Of a stretch of DNA of 64,000 nucleotides, positions 54,381-64,000 are shown piece after piece. The translations under genes were made by a program, and so were the position numbers. Source of the stretch: Bretschneidera sinensis (Eukaryota > Streptophyta > Magnoliopsida > Brassicales > Akaniaceae); contig CM043704.1 in the NCBI GenBank assembly GCA_023935145.1, positions 92,896,873-92,960,872 on the forward strand, given 5' to 3'. Position 1 is the stretch's first letter, and the number at the start of each line of letters is the position of its first letter. The notes beneath the pieces are model-generated. The model did not search any database and had not been told where the DNA came from. It worked only from the letters and a program-made list of their open reading frames with translations.

Positions 54381-57300
54381 TATCGAGGTTGTGTGATTAA
54401 TATTGCTGATAGAAAATTTGAAGCTGATTTATTGCCTTTAGATATGACAGATTTTTATTTAATTCTGGGGATGAATTGGTTATCTGCTTATCATGCTTGG
54501 GTAGATTGTTTTAGGAAAAATATGGTGTTAAAGATACCTAGACAAGGGAAGTTTAATTTTTAGGGAGAATGTAAGATACTTGCTAATTGTCTTATTTTTG
54601 TCTTAATTGCTAGTAAATGGTTGAAGAAGGGTCGTGAGGAGTATTTGGCATACGTGGTGGATCCTAGCAAAGAGAGTAGAAAGTTAGAAGAAATCTTAGT
54701 AGTAAAAGATTTTTCTTATGTTTTTGCCTGAAGAGTTGACTGCGTTGCTTCCCAATAAGGAGATTGAGTTTTCCATTGAGGTGATTCCAGGATCAGCACC
54801 CATATCCATAGCACCCTATAGAATGGCCCCAGCTGAATTGAGAGAGTTGAAAGTTCAGTTTCAGGAGTTGCTAGATAAACAGTTTATCCGACCTAGTATG
54901 TCACCCTAGGGAGCCCCTGTGTTATTTATCAAGAAGAATGATGGGACAATGAGGTTGTGCATTGATTATAGATAGTTGAATAAGATCACCATCAAGAATA
55001 GATATCATTTTCCCAGGATAGATGATTTGTTCGAGCAGTATAGGGAGCTAGAGTGTCTTTTAAGATAGACCTGAGATCTAGTTATCATCAATTGAGGATA
55101 AATGAGGGGGACGTGCCTAAGACTGCTTTTAGGACATGTTATGGCTATCATTAGTTCCTGGTGATGCCATTTGGGTTGACTAATGCTTCTGCAACATTTA
55201 TGGACCTTATGAATCGGGTGTTTAAACCATTATTGGACAGATTTGTGATTGTGTTCATTGATGCTATTTTGGTATATTCTAAGAATGAAGAGGAGTATAT
55301 ACAACATTTGGAAATAGTGTTGGAGATTTTGAGAAGAGAGATATTATATGCGAAGTTCTCTAAGTGTGAGTTTTGGTTGCGCGAAATATCTTTCTTAGGG
55401 CATATTGTATCGGGAGAGGGGATAACAGTTAACGAACAAAAAGTAGAAGCAGTGTTGAATTGGGAAAGACCCACGAATGTGACTGAAATTAAAAGCTTTT
55501 TGGGGTTGACTGGTTATTATAGGAGATTTATCCAAAAAATTTCTATGATTGCTGGACCATTGACTAGATTGACCAGGAAGGACGTGAAGTTTAGGCGGTC
55601 AGAGGAATGTGAGAGAAGTTTCCAACTGTTGAAAGAAAAACTGACTACTACCCTGGTATTAGTGCTTCCTTCTGGTGATGAAGGATTTGTGGTTTATAGT
55701 GATGCATCACATCAGAGGTTGGGATGTGTGTTGATGTAACATAGGAGAGTTACAGCTTATACATCTATGCAATTGAAGAACCATGAGAGAAATTACCCGA
55801 CCCATGATTTAGAATTGGCTGCTGTAGTTTTTGCTTTGAAGATTTGGAGACATCATCTATATGGAGCCAATTGTGAAATTTTTACTGATTATAAAAGCAT
55901 GACGCATTTACCGACCCAAAAGGAGTTGAATTTGAGGCAGATGAGGTGGATGGAGTTGATTTGTGATTATGATTGTACGATTCACTATCATCCAGGAAAG
56001 GTTAATGTATTAGCTAATGCATTGAGTAGAAATGCTACAAGAAGATTAGTTGTAATGAGGAGTCATAATACTAGTTTGTTGATAGAATTAAGAAGCATAA
56101 GGATGCAGTTGAGTGTCCATGATAGAGGAGTGTTGATGGCAAGTAAGGTGATACAATCTTCTATTATTAATCGTTTATTACAATTGCAGGGTAGAGATGA
56201 GGGGATAGAGAAGATTAGGCTGGAAGTGTTAAGTGGGAAGCCAACCGAGTTCAGAATTAGAGAAGATGGTATGGTGGTATTGGGGCATAGAGTTTGTGTT
56301 CCCAATGATGTGGAGATGTGAAAGGAAATACTAAGGGAGGCTCATGATTCTGTATATTCCATGCACCTAGGTAAAAATAAGATGTATAGGGGGTTGAGAC
56401 AGAATTATTAGTGGTCAGGGATAAAGAAGGATGTAGCAGAATATATTTTTACATGTTTGACTTGTCAACAGGTGGATTTTGTCTTTGGTTTTCCTCGTAC
56501 CCAGAGGGGGCATGATGCTGTGTGGGTTATAGTGGATAGACTTTCTAAGTCTTCACATTTTCTTCCTATTAAAACTACATGGAGTCCAGAAAAATTGGTT
56601 GAGTTGTATGTAACAGAGATAGTAAAATTACATGAAGTACCCTTGAGCATTGTATCAGATAGAGATTCTAGATTTACCTCTAGATTTTGGAGGGGTTTCC
56701 AAGAAGCTATGGGTACACAATTGCAGTTTAGTACAGCTTTTCATCCACAAACTGATGGGCAGATGGAGAGAATCATCAGAATACTAGAAGATATGTTGAT
56801 GACAAGTGTGTTGAGTTTCTCAGTGAGTTGGGATGCTTATTTGCCTTTAATCAAGTTTGCATACAATAATCAGTATCAAACTAATATTGGGATGACACCT
56901 TTCGAGACTTTATATGGTAAGAGGTGTATAACTCAAGTATACTGGGAAGAAGTTGGAGATAGAAAAATATATGGCCTAGAAATGATAGATTTGACTACTG
57001 AGAGGATCAAACTGATTAGGGAGAACCTCAGAGCAGACTAGAACAGACAAAAGAGATATATTGATAAAAGAAGACGACCTCTCAATTTCCAAGTTGGTGA
57101 TTGGGTATTTTTTAATATATCTCCATGCAAGGGGGTGTTGAGGTTTAAAAAGAAGGGAAAGTTTAGCTCAAGATTTTTGCGGTCCTATGAGGTGATCCAA
57201 TGAATTGGACCAGTAGCATATCATTTGGATTTACCTCCAGAATTAAAATAATTACATAATGTTTTTCATGTATCACTGCTGAGAAAGTACTTACATGATG

Positions 57301-57512
57301 AATCCTATAGTATCTCGAATCAGGCGATAGAATTTCAAGAAGATTTGACTTTTATGCAAGTACCAGTCAGAATCCTAGACAGAAAGGAACAAGTCTTGTG
57401 CAATAAAATCATCCCTTTGATTCAAGTATTATGGCGAAATAAAGATGTCAAAGAAGTCACGCGGGAGCATGAAGCAAGAATGAGGAAGGATTACCCCCAA
57501 CTCTTTTCTTGA
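54381..57512 (+). pseudogene. Gypsy pol: protease end, RT, RNase H, integrase, chromodomain-like end
   Basis: Continuation of the outer element after the insertion. The protease tail (LILGMNWLSAYHAWVDC) is followed by RT ([25 protein letters not shown], then a stop). The RT active-site box reads FIDAILVYS at about 55257-55283, where the family has FIDD, so the second catalytic Asp is lost. RNase H starts near 55690 (VVYSDASHQ). The integrase core at 56457-57041 keeps its DDE residues (VDRLSKSSHFLP, VSDRDSRFTS, HPQTDGQMER). The C-terminus (VRILDRKEQVL ... NKIIPLIQVLW) looks like the chromodomain segment of Tekay-type elements. At least ten stops or shifts interrupt it. Confidence 0.9.
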
Positions 57513-57562
57513 TTTTAGGTAAGGAAATTTCGGGGACGAAATTTTTGTAAGGTGGGTAGAAT

Positions 57563-59376
57563 TGTAATACCCGTATTTGTAAAGTAAGGGTAAAGAAGTA
57601 ATTTAATAAATATGACATGGAATTAAAATAAATATATGTGGAAGATTTATTATTATTTAAATAAAGCAATTCTTAAAAAAACGGACGGCCAGAAGAAAAA
57701 GAAAGGAAAAAAAAGTTTTTTTTTTTGTAAAACAAAAAATCATCAAAAACGTGTCACCTGCTGCCAAATTGTATGCATGTATTACAAGTAGAAAAAAACG
57801 TGGAGCTTGTGGGATTGAAGGCTGTTAAGTCATAAGTTGAAACTGCCGAAAATTCTTCTCAAGTTTTACTTATATATATATGTATAATATGTAAAGGTTA
57901 ATTAACCTTTATCAAATTCCGTTTAGTTTCTTTCAAATCACTTTATTTCTTTAAACACTTGGGGATCAAAAGATAGGTTAAAAGAGCAAAATTTTGAGGA
58001 GATTTAGGAGGAATTTTATAGAGAGTCACGGGAAGCTATCAGAAAAACATAAGGTAATACTGTAATGTTTATTTTTGAATTTTTAGCATTCATGAAATTT
58101 CCCGGAATTCAAAGTAAGAATTTTCAAAAGGTGCGTTTTATGAAGAATTGAATAAATAATTAGAAATTTAATACAAATATTATGTCAGGTGTTGACGATC
58201 AGCAACCGGGGGAAATTGCTGAGAGGAACGGGAAAAACAAGGAGGTGATCCACGAGTAGCTTTAAGTACTATGTGATGAGTTAGATTTACTTTAAGTAAT
58301 CTAAATACAAATCAAATATCTAGTAACAATATTAAAATAAATTATTAGCTTATGCTTTGGCGGTAGATAAAAATTAAATTGATAGGTATGATATAAATAT
58401 TGGACATGTAGAAAATTATTATGTGGAAAGAAATATTATTAGAATAATGAGTTGATTTAATAATGATAGTGATAGATAAAATTCTTGATGAGTTATAGCT
58501 AATAAATAGATGTGATATATGAGAAGAAGAAATTAATGAAATTTATCAAGTAGAAATTTGAGGAAAGACAGAATAGCTAAATTTAAATATTTTGAATTCA
58601 TGTTGTTTTTATATTACTGTTCATATGTATATTTCATATCATTGTTCATATGCATGTGCATTAAATAAAAGAACCAGGAGAGGGTCGGTCTAATTGAAAA
58701 ACCGTGACAGTCAGTATATGCTGGAAATAAAAGAACCGAAAAGGGGTTTGTCTAAGATAATAAAAACATGTCGACATGTGGGAAGACGTTCGCATAATAA
58801 TAATAATTCATGCATTGCATATGTTTTTACATGTTGATATTTTTACTGAATGTTGTTGATGTTATGCATGTATTTGTAGATAAATGAGTCTCACAGAGAG
58901 AGATAGTTACAGTGAGAAAAAAACATATAAATATGATATGATATGAATTATTTAAATGTTAAACTTTATCCAGTTATATGAGAGATAAATGATTAAATAT
59001 TAAAGAGTTATTTATGCAATTTGAATACTTTTAGTAAATTTAATTCACTGAGATTGTGAAGTTCATCCCACATTATACAATGATTTCAGGTAGCAGGCAG
59101 GACAAACAGTCTGGTGAGTTAAGAGTTAGATGAAATCATTTTTCGTAAGCCACGTACGTATCAACATCCTCAGATTAATGAGAAAAAATAAAATAAAAAT
59201 TTATTTGTAAATATTCATGCATTTTACATTGTATATTATGTTTAAGTTAATATCATAATGATATAAAAAAAATTCTGTTAGTATTATTTTTATTGTTGTA
59301 TATATGTATCATGCTAGAATTTTCAAAATGTGATAACACCATATCGAAAATGACCGAACCAAAATAGGTTGTTACA
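57563..59376 (+). repeat. 3' LTR of the gypsy element
   Basis: Starts TGTAATACCC after the polypurine tract and ends GGTTGTTACA, 1814 bp. It contains about 75 bp near 59055-59130 that the 5' LTR lacks. The base immediately after is T (TAGAG); no matching 5-bp TSD is found beside the 5' LTR, whose outer end is eroded. Confidence 0.88.
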
Positions 59377-59406
59377 TAGAGTCAGCTAAAAGATAGAATG
59401 GAAAAG

Positions 59407-59445
59407 TTCAAGAGGAAAAGGAAAACTGGATTGCGGATTGCCACC
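59407..59445 (+). repeat. 39-bp direct repeat, right copy
   Basis: Perfect match to 41205-41243. Here it lies about 90 bases upstream of the basic secretory protease start codon, so it is probably part of that gene's promoter region. Confidence 0.9.
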
Positions 59446-59533
59446 TTACAGCAGCAAGTGAACAACACCACACATAATACTTGTGCATGCAAATTAAGCC
59501 CTCAAATACATTAGCCCTACGAATTAAGCACCA

Positions 59534-60220
59534 ATGGCTTATTCATCTCTCTTCCTTGTTTATCTCATAACCTTATTAGCAACCAGCCTCCATGGCATCA
59601 ATGCTGTTGAATACATTGTTAACAACAGGGCAACAACAACCCCTGGTGGCACCCGTTTCAACAACAAACTCGGAGTCGATTACACCTAACAAACAATAGC
59701 ATCCGCCTCTGATTTCATCTGGAGCATCTTCCAACAAAACAACGAGGCAGACTGGAAAAATGTTCCCCAAGTGACCCTTTTCGTCGATGACATGGAGGGG
59801 ATCGCCTACACGAGCAATAACGAAATCCACGTAGGTAATGATTATATTCAAGGCATTAACGGTGACCTCAAGTCGGATTTCAATGGGGTGCTTTACCATG
59901 AGATGGTACACATTTGGCAATGGAATGGAAACGGACAGCGGACCCCTGGAGGATTGGTAGAAGGGATTGCTGATTTTGTGAGGCTAAAGGCTAATTATGC
60001 ACCAAGCCATTGGGTGCAGCCAGGGCAGGGTGATTGATGGGATCAAGGATATGATGTTACGGCTAGGTTTTTGGATTATTGTAATGATCTTAGAAATGGG
60101 TTTGTTGCTGAACTTAACAAGAAGATGAGAAGTGGTTATAGTAATGACTTCTTTGTTGACCTGCTTGGGAAGACTTTTGAACAGCTTTGGAGTGATTACA
60201 AGGCACAGTATGGAAATTAG
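59534..60220 (+). pseudogene. Basic secretory protease (BSP) family pseudogene
   Basis: The reading of 228 codons from ATG 59534 has a signal peptide (residues 1-24, SLFLVYLITLLATSLHGINA) and the peptidase-like BSP domain (PF04450 type), with the zinc-site motif HEMVHIWQ at residues 122-129 and the conserved end RFLDYC ... LWSDYKAQYGN. Two in-frame nonsense codons break it: TAA at 59687-59689 (codon 52) and TGA at 60035-60037 (codon 168; the position is normally Arg, so a CGA to TGA transition is likely). There is no frameshift, and length otherwise matches the family, so inactivation looks recent. Family members are secreted pathogenesis-related proteins. The gene lies 157 bases from the 3' LTR, so the retrotransposon sits in its former promoter. 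Confidence 0.9.
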
Positions 60221-61534
60221 CAACTAGGTAGCAGCTTAATCAAATATACTGAGTACTTATTATAGAATAAAATGATCATGTATACCAAAATAGTGGATTC
60301 CTATATTATATGAATAAGTTGAGGTACTGTTCTACTCTGAATCATAGTATAAATAAATAAGGTTGGTACATTACCACAACCGAGAGGTAGGAAACAGCAG
60401 CATTAGAGGCCAAAGCAGAGACAAACAGGGCAAGGACCAGTCCTTAAGAGTAAAAATATCAAACGCCTAAAATGCAAAACCGAAGTCAAATCCTATCGCT
60501 ATGGCTACTTAAAAACAAACAGACATGAAGCTTTGCAAAGTGTAGCTAATACCAACACAACAATCAATGACGAATAGACCAGTGAAAAACCCAGAAAAGC
60601 TCTGAAAGATTAAAATATTTTAAAAACAATCAGATAAAAGGCAGCAGATCAATAGCCATGCGATCAATTATAACCAAATCTGTGGACACCTGCTTCGGCA
60701 AAAGCACCAGCAAGCACAGTTCATGATCAATCTTTCCACTTTGATTTTGCCCCACCAAGCCAACGTTACCCTGATTAAATTATACACCTGTTGAAGCTCA
60801 AAGGTTTATAATTCCTCATCAACCATAGAAACCAAACCACGGTGAAGTATAACATCTTCCATATTTTCTCGATACTGATTTTTGGGCAGAGCAAATCCCA
60901 CTGCTACAAAATATCAGTAACGCATTAATGAGAGAAAATAAAAGAATAAAAACGTCCAAACTACAAAATTTCAAGTTCAATTTGCATAATGTGTGATTTA
61001 TTTATCTAATTTATATACAGAGGCTACGGTAATATCATGAGTTTTTATATTATGGGTTTGTTGTACTTATAACATCGCTTTAATAAAAAAAAATTTGAAG
61101 TGTTGTTATCTAAACAAGTTTTTAAAATTAAAAGAATTTTCTCTTTTTTTGTTGAAAAATACTTGTAATTCAAAAAATCACATGAGATTAGATCTGAGCA
61201 AAAATTTCTGGAACAAAAAACACAGTTGGAAAACACAAGTTTTAAGCGGGTCGGATCTCAAACCAACAAAGGCAAAATTCTCGTGAAACACATTAATGCA
61301 CAAATTCAATCAAATTTATTTCAATTCTTCCAATTTCCCGTGAACACATTAATACACATTCATACATTAATTAACCAACGTCTCTTTTCACTTTTGTCTG
61401 ATGCACCAAACCGACTCCTCATTAACTCCGCCCCTTAGCCCTATCTATAAAACCAAACCCCACAACGCCACTCACTCTCCACAGACTACAACAATCCACA
61501 AACACCAACACAGTAACTAGCACACCCTCTCCAA
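60221..61534. other. Intergenic region between the BSP pseudogene and TMM
   Basis: AT-rich and without a supported gene. 60360-60900 has slightly higher GC but only broken frames. The last 100 bases hold the TMM promoter and a C/A-rich leader. Confidence 0.5.
61443..61453 (+). promoter_or_regulatory. TATA box of the TMM gene
   Basis: ATCTATAAAAC lies about 85 bases before the ATG. Downstream CACTCTCCACAG is a plausible transcription start region. Confidence 0.7.
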
Positions 61535-63001
61535 ATGGCACCAAATTTCTCCCTACAAATACTACTCATTCTCATGTGTTCTTTACCATTTGCTACGCCT
61601 TTCACCTTAATTATGTCGGATTCAGGCTCCCCGTCCACCCTCGTTGATGGGCCGCAAACTGGGTTCTCAATGAATAATAATGGGGCCCGAACCGAACCCC
61701 ATGAGCAAGAAGCAGTTTATGATATAATGAAGGCCACGGGGAACGATTGGGCCACCGATATCCCCGATGTTTGCCGTGGCAGGTGGCATGGCATCGAGTG
61801 CATGCCGGATAAAGACAACGTGTACCACATTGTTTCGTTATCGTTCGGAGCATTATCGGATGACACGGCATTCCCGACATGCGACCCGACCCAGTCTTAT
61901 ATTTCACAGTCCATCACTAAACTTCCTCACATTAAGACTTTATTTTTTTACCGTTGTTTCAGGTACAATCCGCAACCAATTCCTGCGTTTTTGGGCAAAT
62001 TGGGCTCTACGTTGCAAACTTTAGTGCTTATGGAGAATGGGCATGTGGGTCCCATCCCTACTGAATTGGGCAATCTTACCCGTTTAAAGGTTCTTAACCT
62101 TCACAAAAATAATCTTAATGGTTCAATTCCGTTGTCATTGGATCGGATCACCGGTTTAAAGTCGTTAGATTTGAGCGAAAACAAATTAACCGGCTCAATT
62201 CCTGATTTAAGCTTCCCTGTTTTGAATGTTTTAGACTTAAGCCAAAATCTTCTAATGGGCTCAATTCCATCTAGCCTTGAAACTTGTCATTCTCTGATCA
62301 AAATGGACATTAGCCATAATCGTCTCACGGGTCCAATACCCGATTCTATTGATGGCTTAAAAGACATTGTTCTTATGGATTTAAGCTATAATCGTCTCTC
62401 TGGTCCATTTCCATCATCACTGAAAAACTTAAATTCTCTCCAAGCTTTGATCTTGAAAGGAAATCCAATGGGGTCAACAACAATTCCTAATGATGTATTT
62501 GATGGAATGAAGAGTTTAATGATATTAATTTTATCAAACATGAATTTATATGGATCAATCCCTGAATCACTAGGCCGATTGCCAAATATTCATGTTGTTC
62601 ACCTTGATAGGAACAATTTAAATGGTTCAATTCCTATAAACTTTAGGAACTTGAAGCATCTCAGTGAATTCAGACTAAATGATAATCAATTAAGTGGGCC
62701 GATTCCTTTTGAAAGAGAAATGATTTGGAAGATGAGAAGGAAGCTTAGGCTTTATAATAATACAGGGCTATGTTATAGTGTAGAAAGCGGCTCAGTAGAT
62801 GGTTTGGATTCAAGAATTGGTTTATGTGACACAGTTAGACCCGGTTTACCAAGAACGGTTCAACATCTTTCTACCACATATGGAGACATGCCAAGAACAA
62901 TAAATAATATTGTATCAAGTGGGGCAATTCATAAAGCTTCAGATTTTGTTGGGCTGTTTCAACAAGCAATTCTTCTTGTGTTCATGTTACTTTTGTTGTA
63001 A
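61535..63001 (+). CDS. TMM: TOO MANY MOUTHS-type leucine-rich repeat receptor-like protein
   Basis: Receptor-like protein without a kinase that partners ERECTA-family kinases at the plasma membrane and filters EPF/EPFL peptide signals in stomatal patterning. One uninterrupted exon of 488 aa, close to the known length. Residues 1-23 are a signal peptide. The family-specific N-terminal block follows (LIDGPQTGF-like VDGPQTGF, GARTEP, ATGNDWA, CRGRWHGIECMPD, LSFGALSDDTAFPTCDP). About ten plant-type LRRs (LxxLxLxxNxLxGxIP) span residues about 130-400. The C-terminal cap (MRRKLRLYNNTGLC) is followed by a variable region, and a hydrophobic end (FQQAILLVFMLLLL) anchors the protein. No intron, as is known for this gene. 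The start is the first ATG and precedes the signal peptide directly. Confidence 0.96.
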   Translation: MAPNFSLQILLILMCSLPFATPFTLIMSDSGSPSTLVDGPQTGFSMNNNGARTEPHEQEAVYDIMKATGNDWATDIPDVCRGRWHGIECMPDKDNVYHIVSLSFGALSDDTAFPTCDPTQSYISQSITKLPHIKTLFFYRCFRYNPQPIPAFLGKLGSTLQTLVLMENGHVGPIPTELGNLTRLKVLNLHKNNLNGSIPLSLDRITGLKSLDLSENKLTGSIPDLSFPVLNVLDLSQNLLMGSIPSSLETCHSLIKMDISHNRLTGPIPDSIDGLKDIVLMDLSYNRLSGPFPSSLKNLNSLQALILKGNPMGSTTIPNDVFDGMKSLMILILSNMNLYGSIPESLGRLPNIHVVHLDRNNLNGSIPINFRNLKHLSEFRLNDNQLSGPIPFEREMIWKMRRKLRLYNNTGLCYSVESGSVDGLDSRIGLCDTVRPGLPRTVQHLSTTYGDMPRTINNIVSSGAIHKASDFVGLFQQAILLVFMLLLL

Positions 63002-64000
63002 GAATGAAAAGAAGGTTTGTATAGTAAAGTGTAATACTACCTTTAATTGTCTCATAAATAAATAACAGTACTTATTTTGATTTCATTTTTTAAATTGGTC
63101 TTTAAACATCCCAACCCAAAATTTGGTTCTTTATTAAAATTCCATTTTCTTGATGTTATTTTTGGCAACATTGGGATAGATAGAGGAATCCCAAATAGCC
63201 ACATGTTCCATTTTATTTGAGATCTTTATTATATTTTAGTATGTATAAAAATAATATTTATAGTGATATATAATGAAATTGTTTGTGAAAATGTATAAAT
63301 TTAAATAATTTATGAATTTTTAAATGAAAATATCTCCAAATTAATTTTATATAAATTTTAATTGTAAAAAATAATAGAATAAAATTTGAAAGAGGAATAT
63401 AGATGGACTTGGGCAAACAATATAAAGCATGGCTCAAAATAGGTTCGGTTACGTGTGACCCACAAACTTTAGACTTAGGTGTAAATGTCCACCTAAACTG
63501 ACCTGACCCGAAGTTTGGCCACCTCTAATTTAGGGGTGGTAGTGGGCCGTGTCGGCCTACAGCCCACCGTACTTTCATAGCGTGTTGTGCCTCCCTCTCT
63601 TTCGTGTTGTACTGTGTTTTTAAAACCCTCGGCTTAGCATGGTCCAAAGCCCGCATGGTTATTGGGTCGTGCCGGTCCATGGACCTCATAGGTATATATT
63701 GATTTTTTTTTTTACATTTTTTTTGTTGAAGATAGTAAAAAAAAAATTTAAATATTGAATTAAATTCTTATAATTGTATAGAAAAACAATCATTTTATTG
63801 ATGAAGTTAAATATTACAAATAACTTAGAAATTAAGTAAAAACAGCATCATAAACAAATAACTTAAAAATTACAACTTTCAAAAATCTTCTAAATAAATA
63901 ACTTACAAAAACAATATATAAAATAAATAAAGAAGATTAAATGACTTAAAATGGGTGAAATATAAAAAACAACTTATAAATTTTAAAAATTAGAAAGATA
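63002..64000. other. Downstream of TMM; AT-rich DNA and a repeat copy
   Basis: 63002-63420 is AT-rich with no gene. From about 63420 two repeat-like blocks meet at 63535; the second (63536 to the window end) begins TTAGGGGTGGTAGTGGGCC and shares GCATGG, TATATATTGATTTTTTTTT and general layout with 39394-39710. Its right end is outside the window. Confidence 0.45.

Larger units (their letters stand above)
41257..59376 (+). mobile_element. Old Ty3/gypsy chromovirus (Tekay-like), split by a Sirevirus
   Basis: Two related LTRs (41257-42984 and 57563-59376) bracket gag-protease and RT-RNase H-integrase regions in gypsy order, all on the plus strand. The primer binding site TGGTATCAGATC (42989-43000) resembles the initiator-Met tRNA 3' end. 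The polypurine region at about 57529-57562 (GGGGACGAAATTTTTGTAAG) is typical of chromoviruses. The C-terminal reading after integrase has a chromodomain-like segment. A 9791-bp copia element plus its 5-bp TSD interrupts it at 44585-54380. Many stops show it is dead. Confidence 0.92.

Overview
The window is nuclear DNA from a eudicot plant. The evidence is AT-rich intergenic sequence, long GT-AG introns, plant-type genes (REV1 polymerase, TOO MANY MOUTHS receptor-like protein, PIP-type secreted peptide, basic secretory protease) and typical plant LTR retrotransposons, L1-type LINE fragments, SINEs, hAT and MULE elements. I cannot fix the species from the sequence alone.

Layout. 1-3802: 3' part of a decayed Ty1/copia element ending in its 3' LTR. 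5032-26810: a complete REV1 translesion polymerase gene in 23 exons (1142 or 1143 aa, all exon phases consistent). Its introns are swollen by SINEs, LINE fragments, a solo LTR with a target-site duplication (TSD), a MULE-like element and a foldback MITE. 26811-30125: a graveyard of LINE 3' ends, split by a 1278-bp hAT element with a perfect 8-bp TSD that carries a degenerate tRNA-Pro(AGG). 30126-41256: mostly AT-rich intergenic DNA with one small gene, a 59-aa PIP-family peptide precursor at 35815-35994, plus small repeats.

41257-59376: a nested retrotransposon. The outer element is an old, mutated Ty3/gypsy chromovirus (Tekay-like) with about 1.7-1.8 kb LTRs. Inside its protease region sits a much younger 9791-bp Sirevirus-type copia element (44585-54375, TSD CAATC). 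This inner element has an intact 671-codon gag, a pol whose RT region is inverted and partly deleted, and an extra 418-codon ORF between pol and the 3' LTR. It also carries three arrays of the palindrome CCAGTCGACTGG: one in each LTR upstream of the TATA box, and a third directly upstream of a TATA-like box in front of the extra ORF.

59534-60220: a basic secretory protease pseudogene with two nonsense codons, directly downstream of the nested element. 61535-63001: an intact single-exon TOO MANY MOUTHS (TMM) gene. 63002-64000: its downstream sequence and a repeat related to one at 39.4 kb.

The host genes have no obvious joint pathway: REV1 acts in DNA damage tolerance, the PIP peptide in immune or root signalling, TMM in stomatal patterning. 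The most interesting structure is the inner element, where the palindrome array that marks the LTR promoter is reused in front of an accessory ORF, suggesting a second transcription unit.
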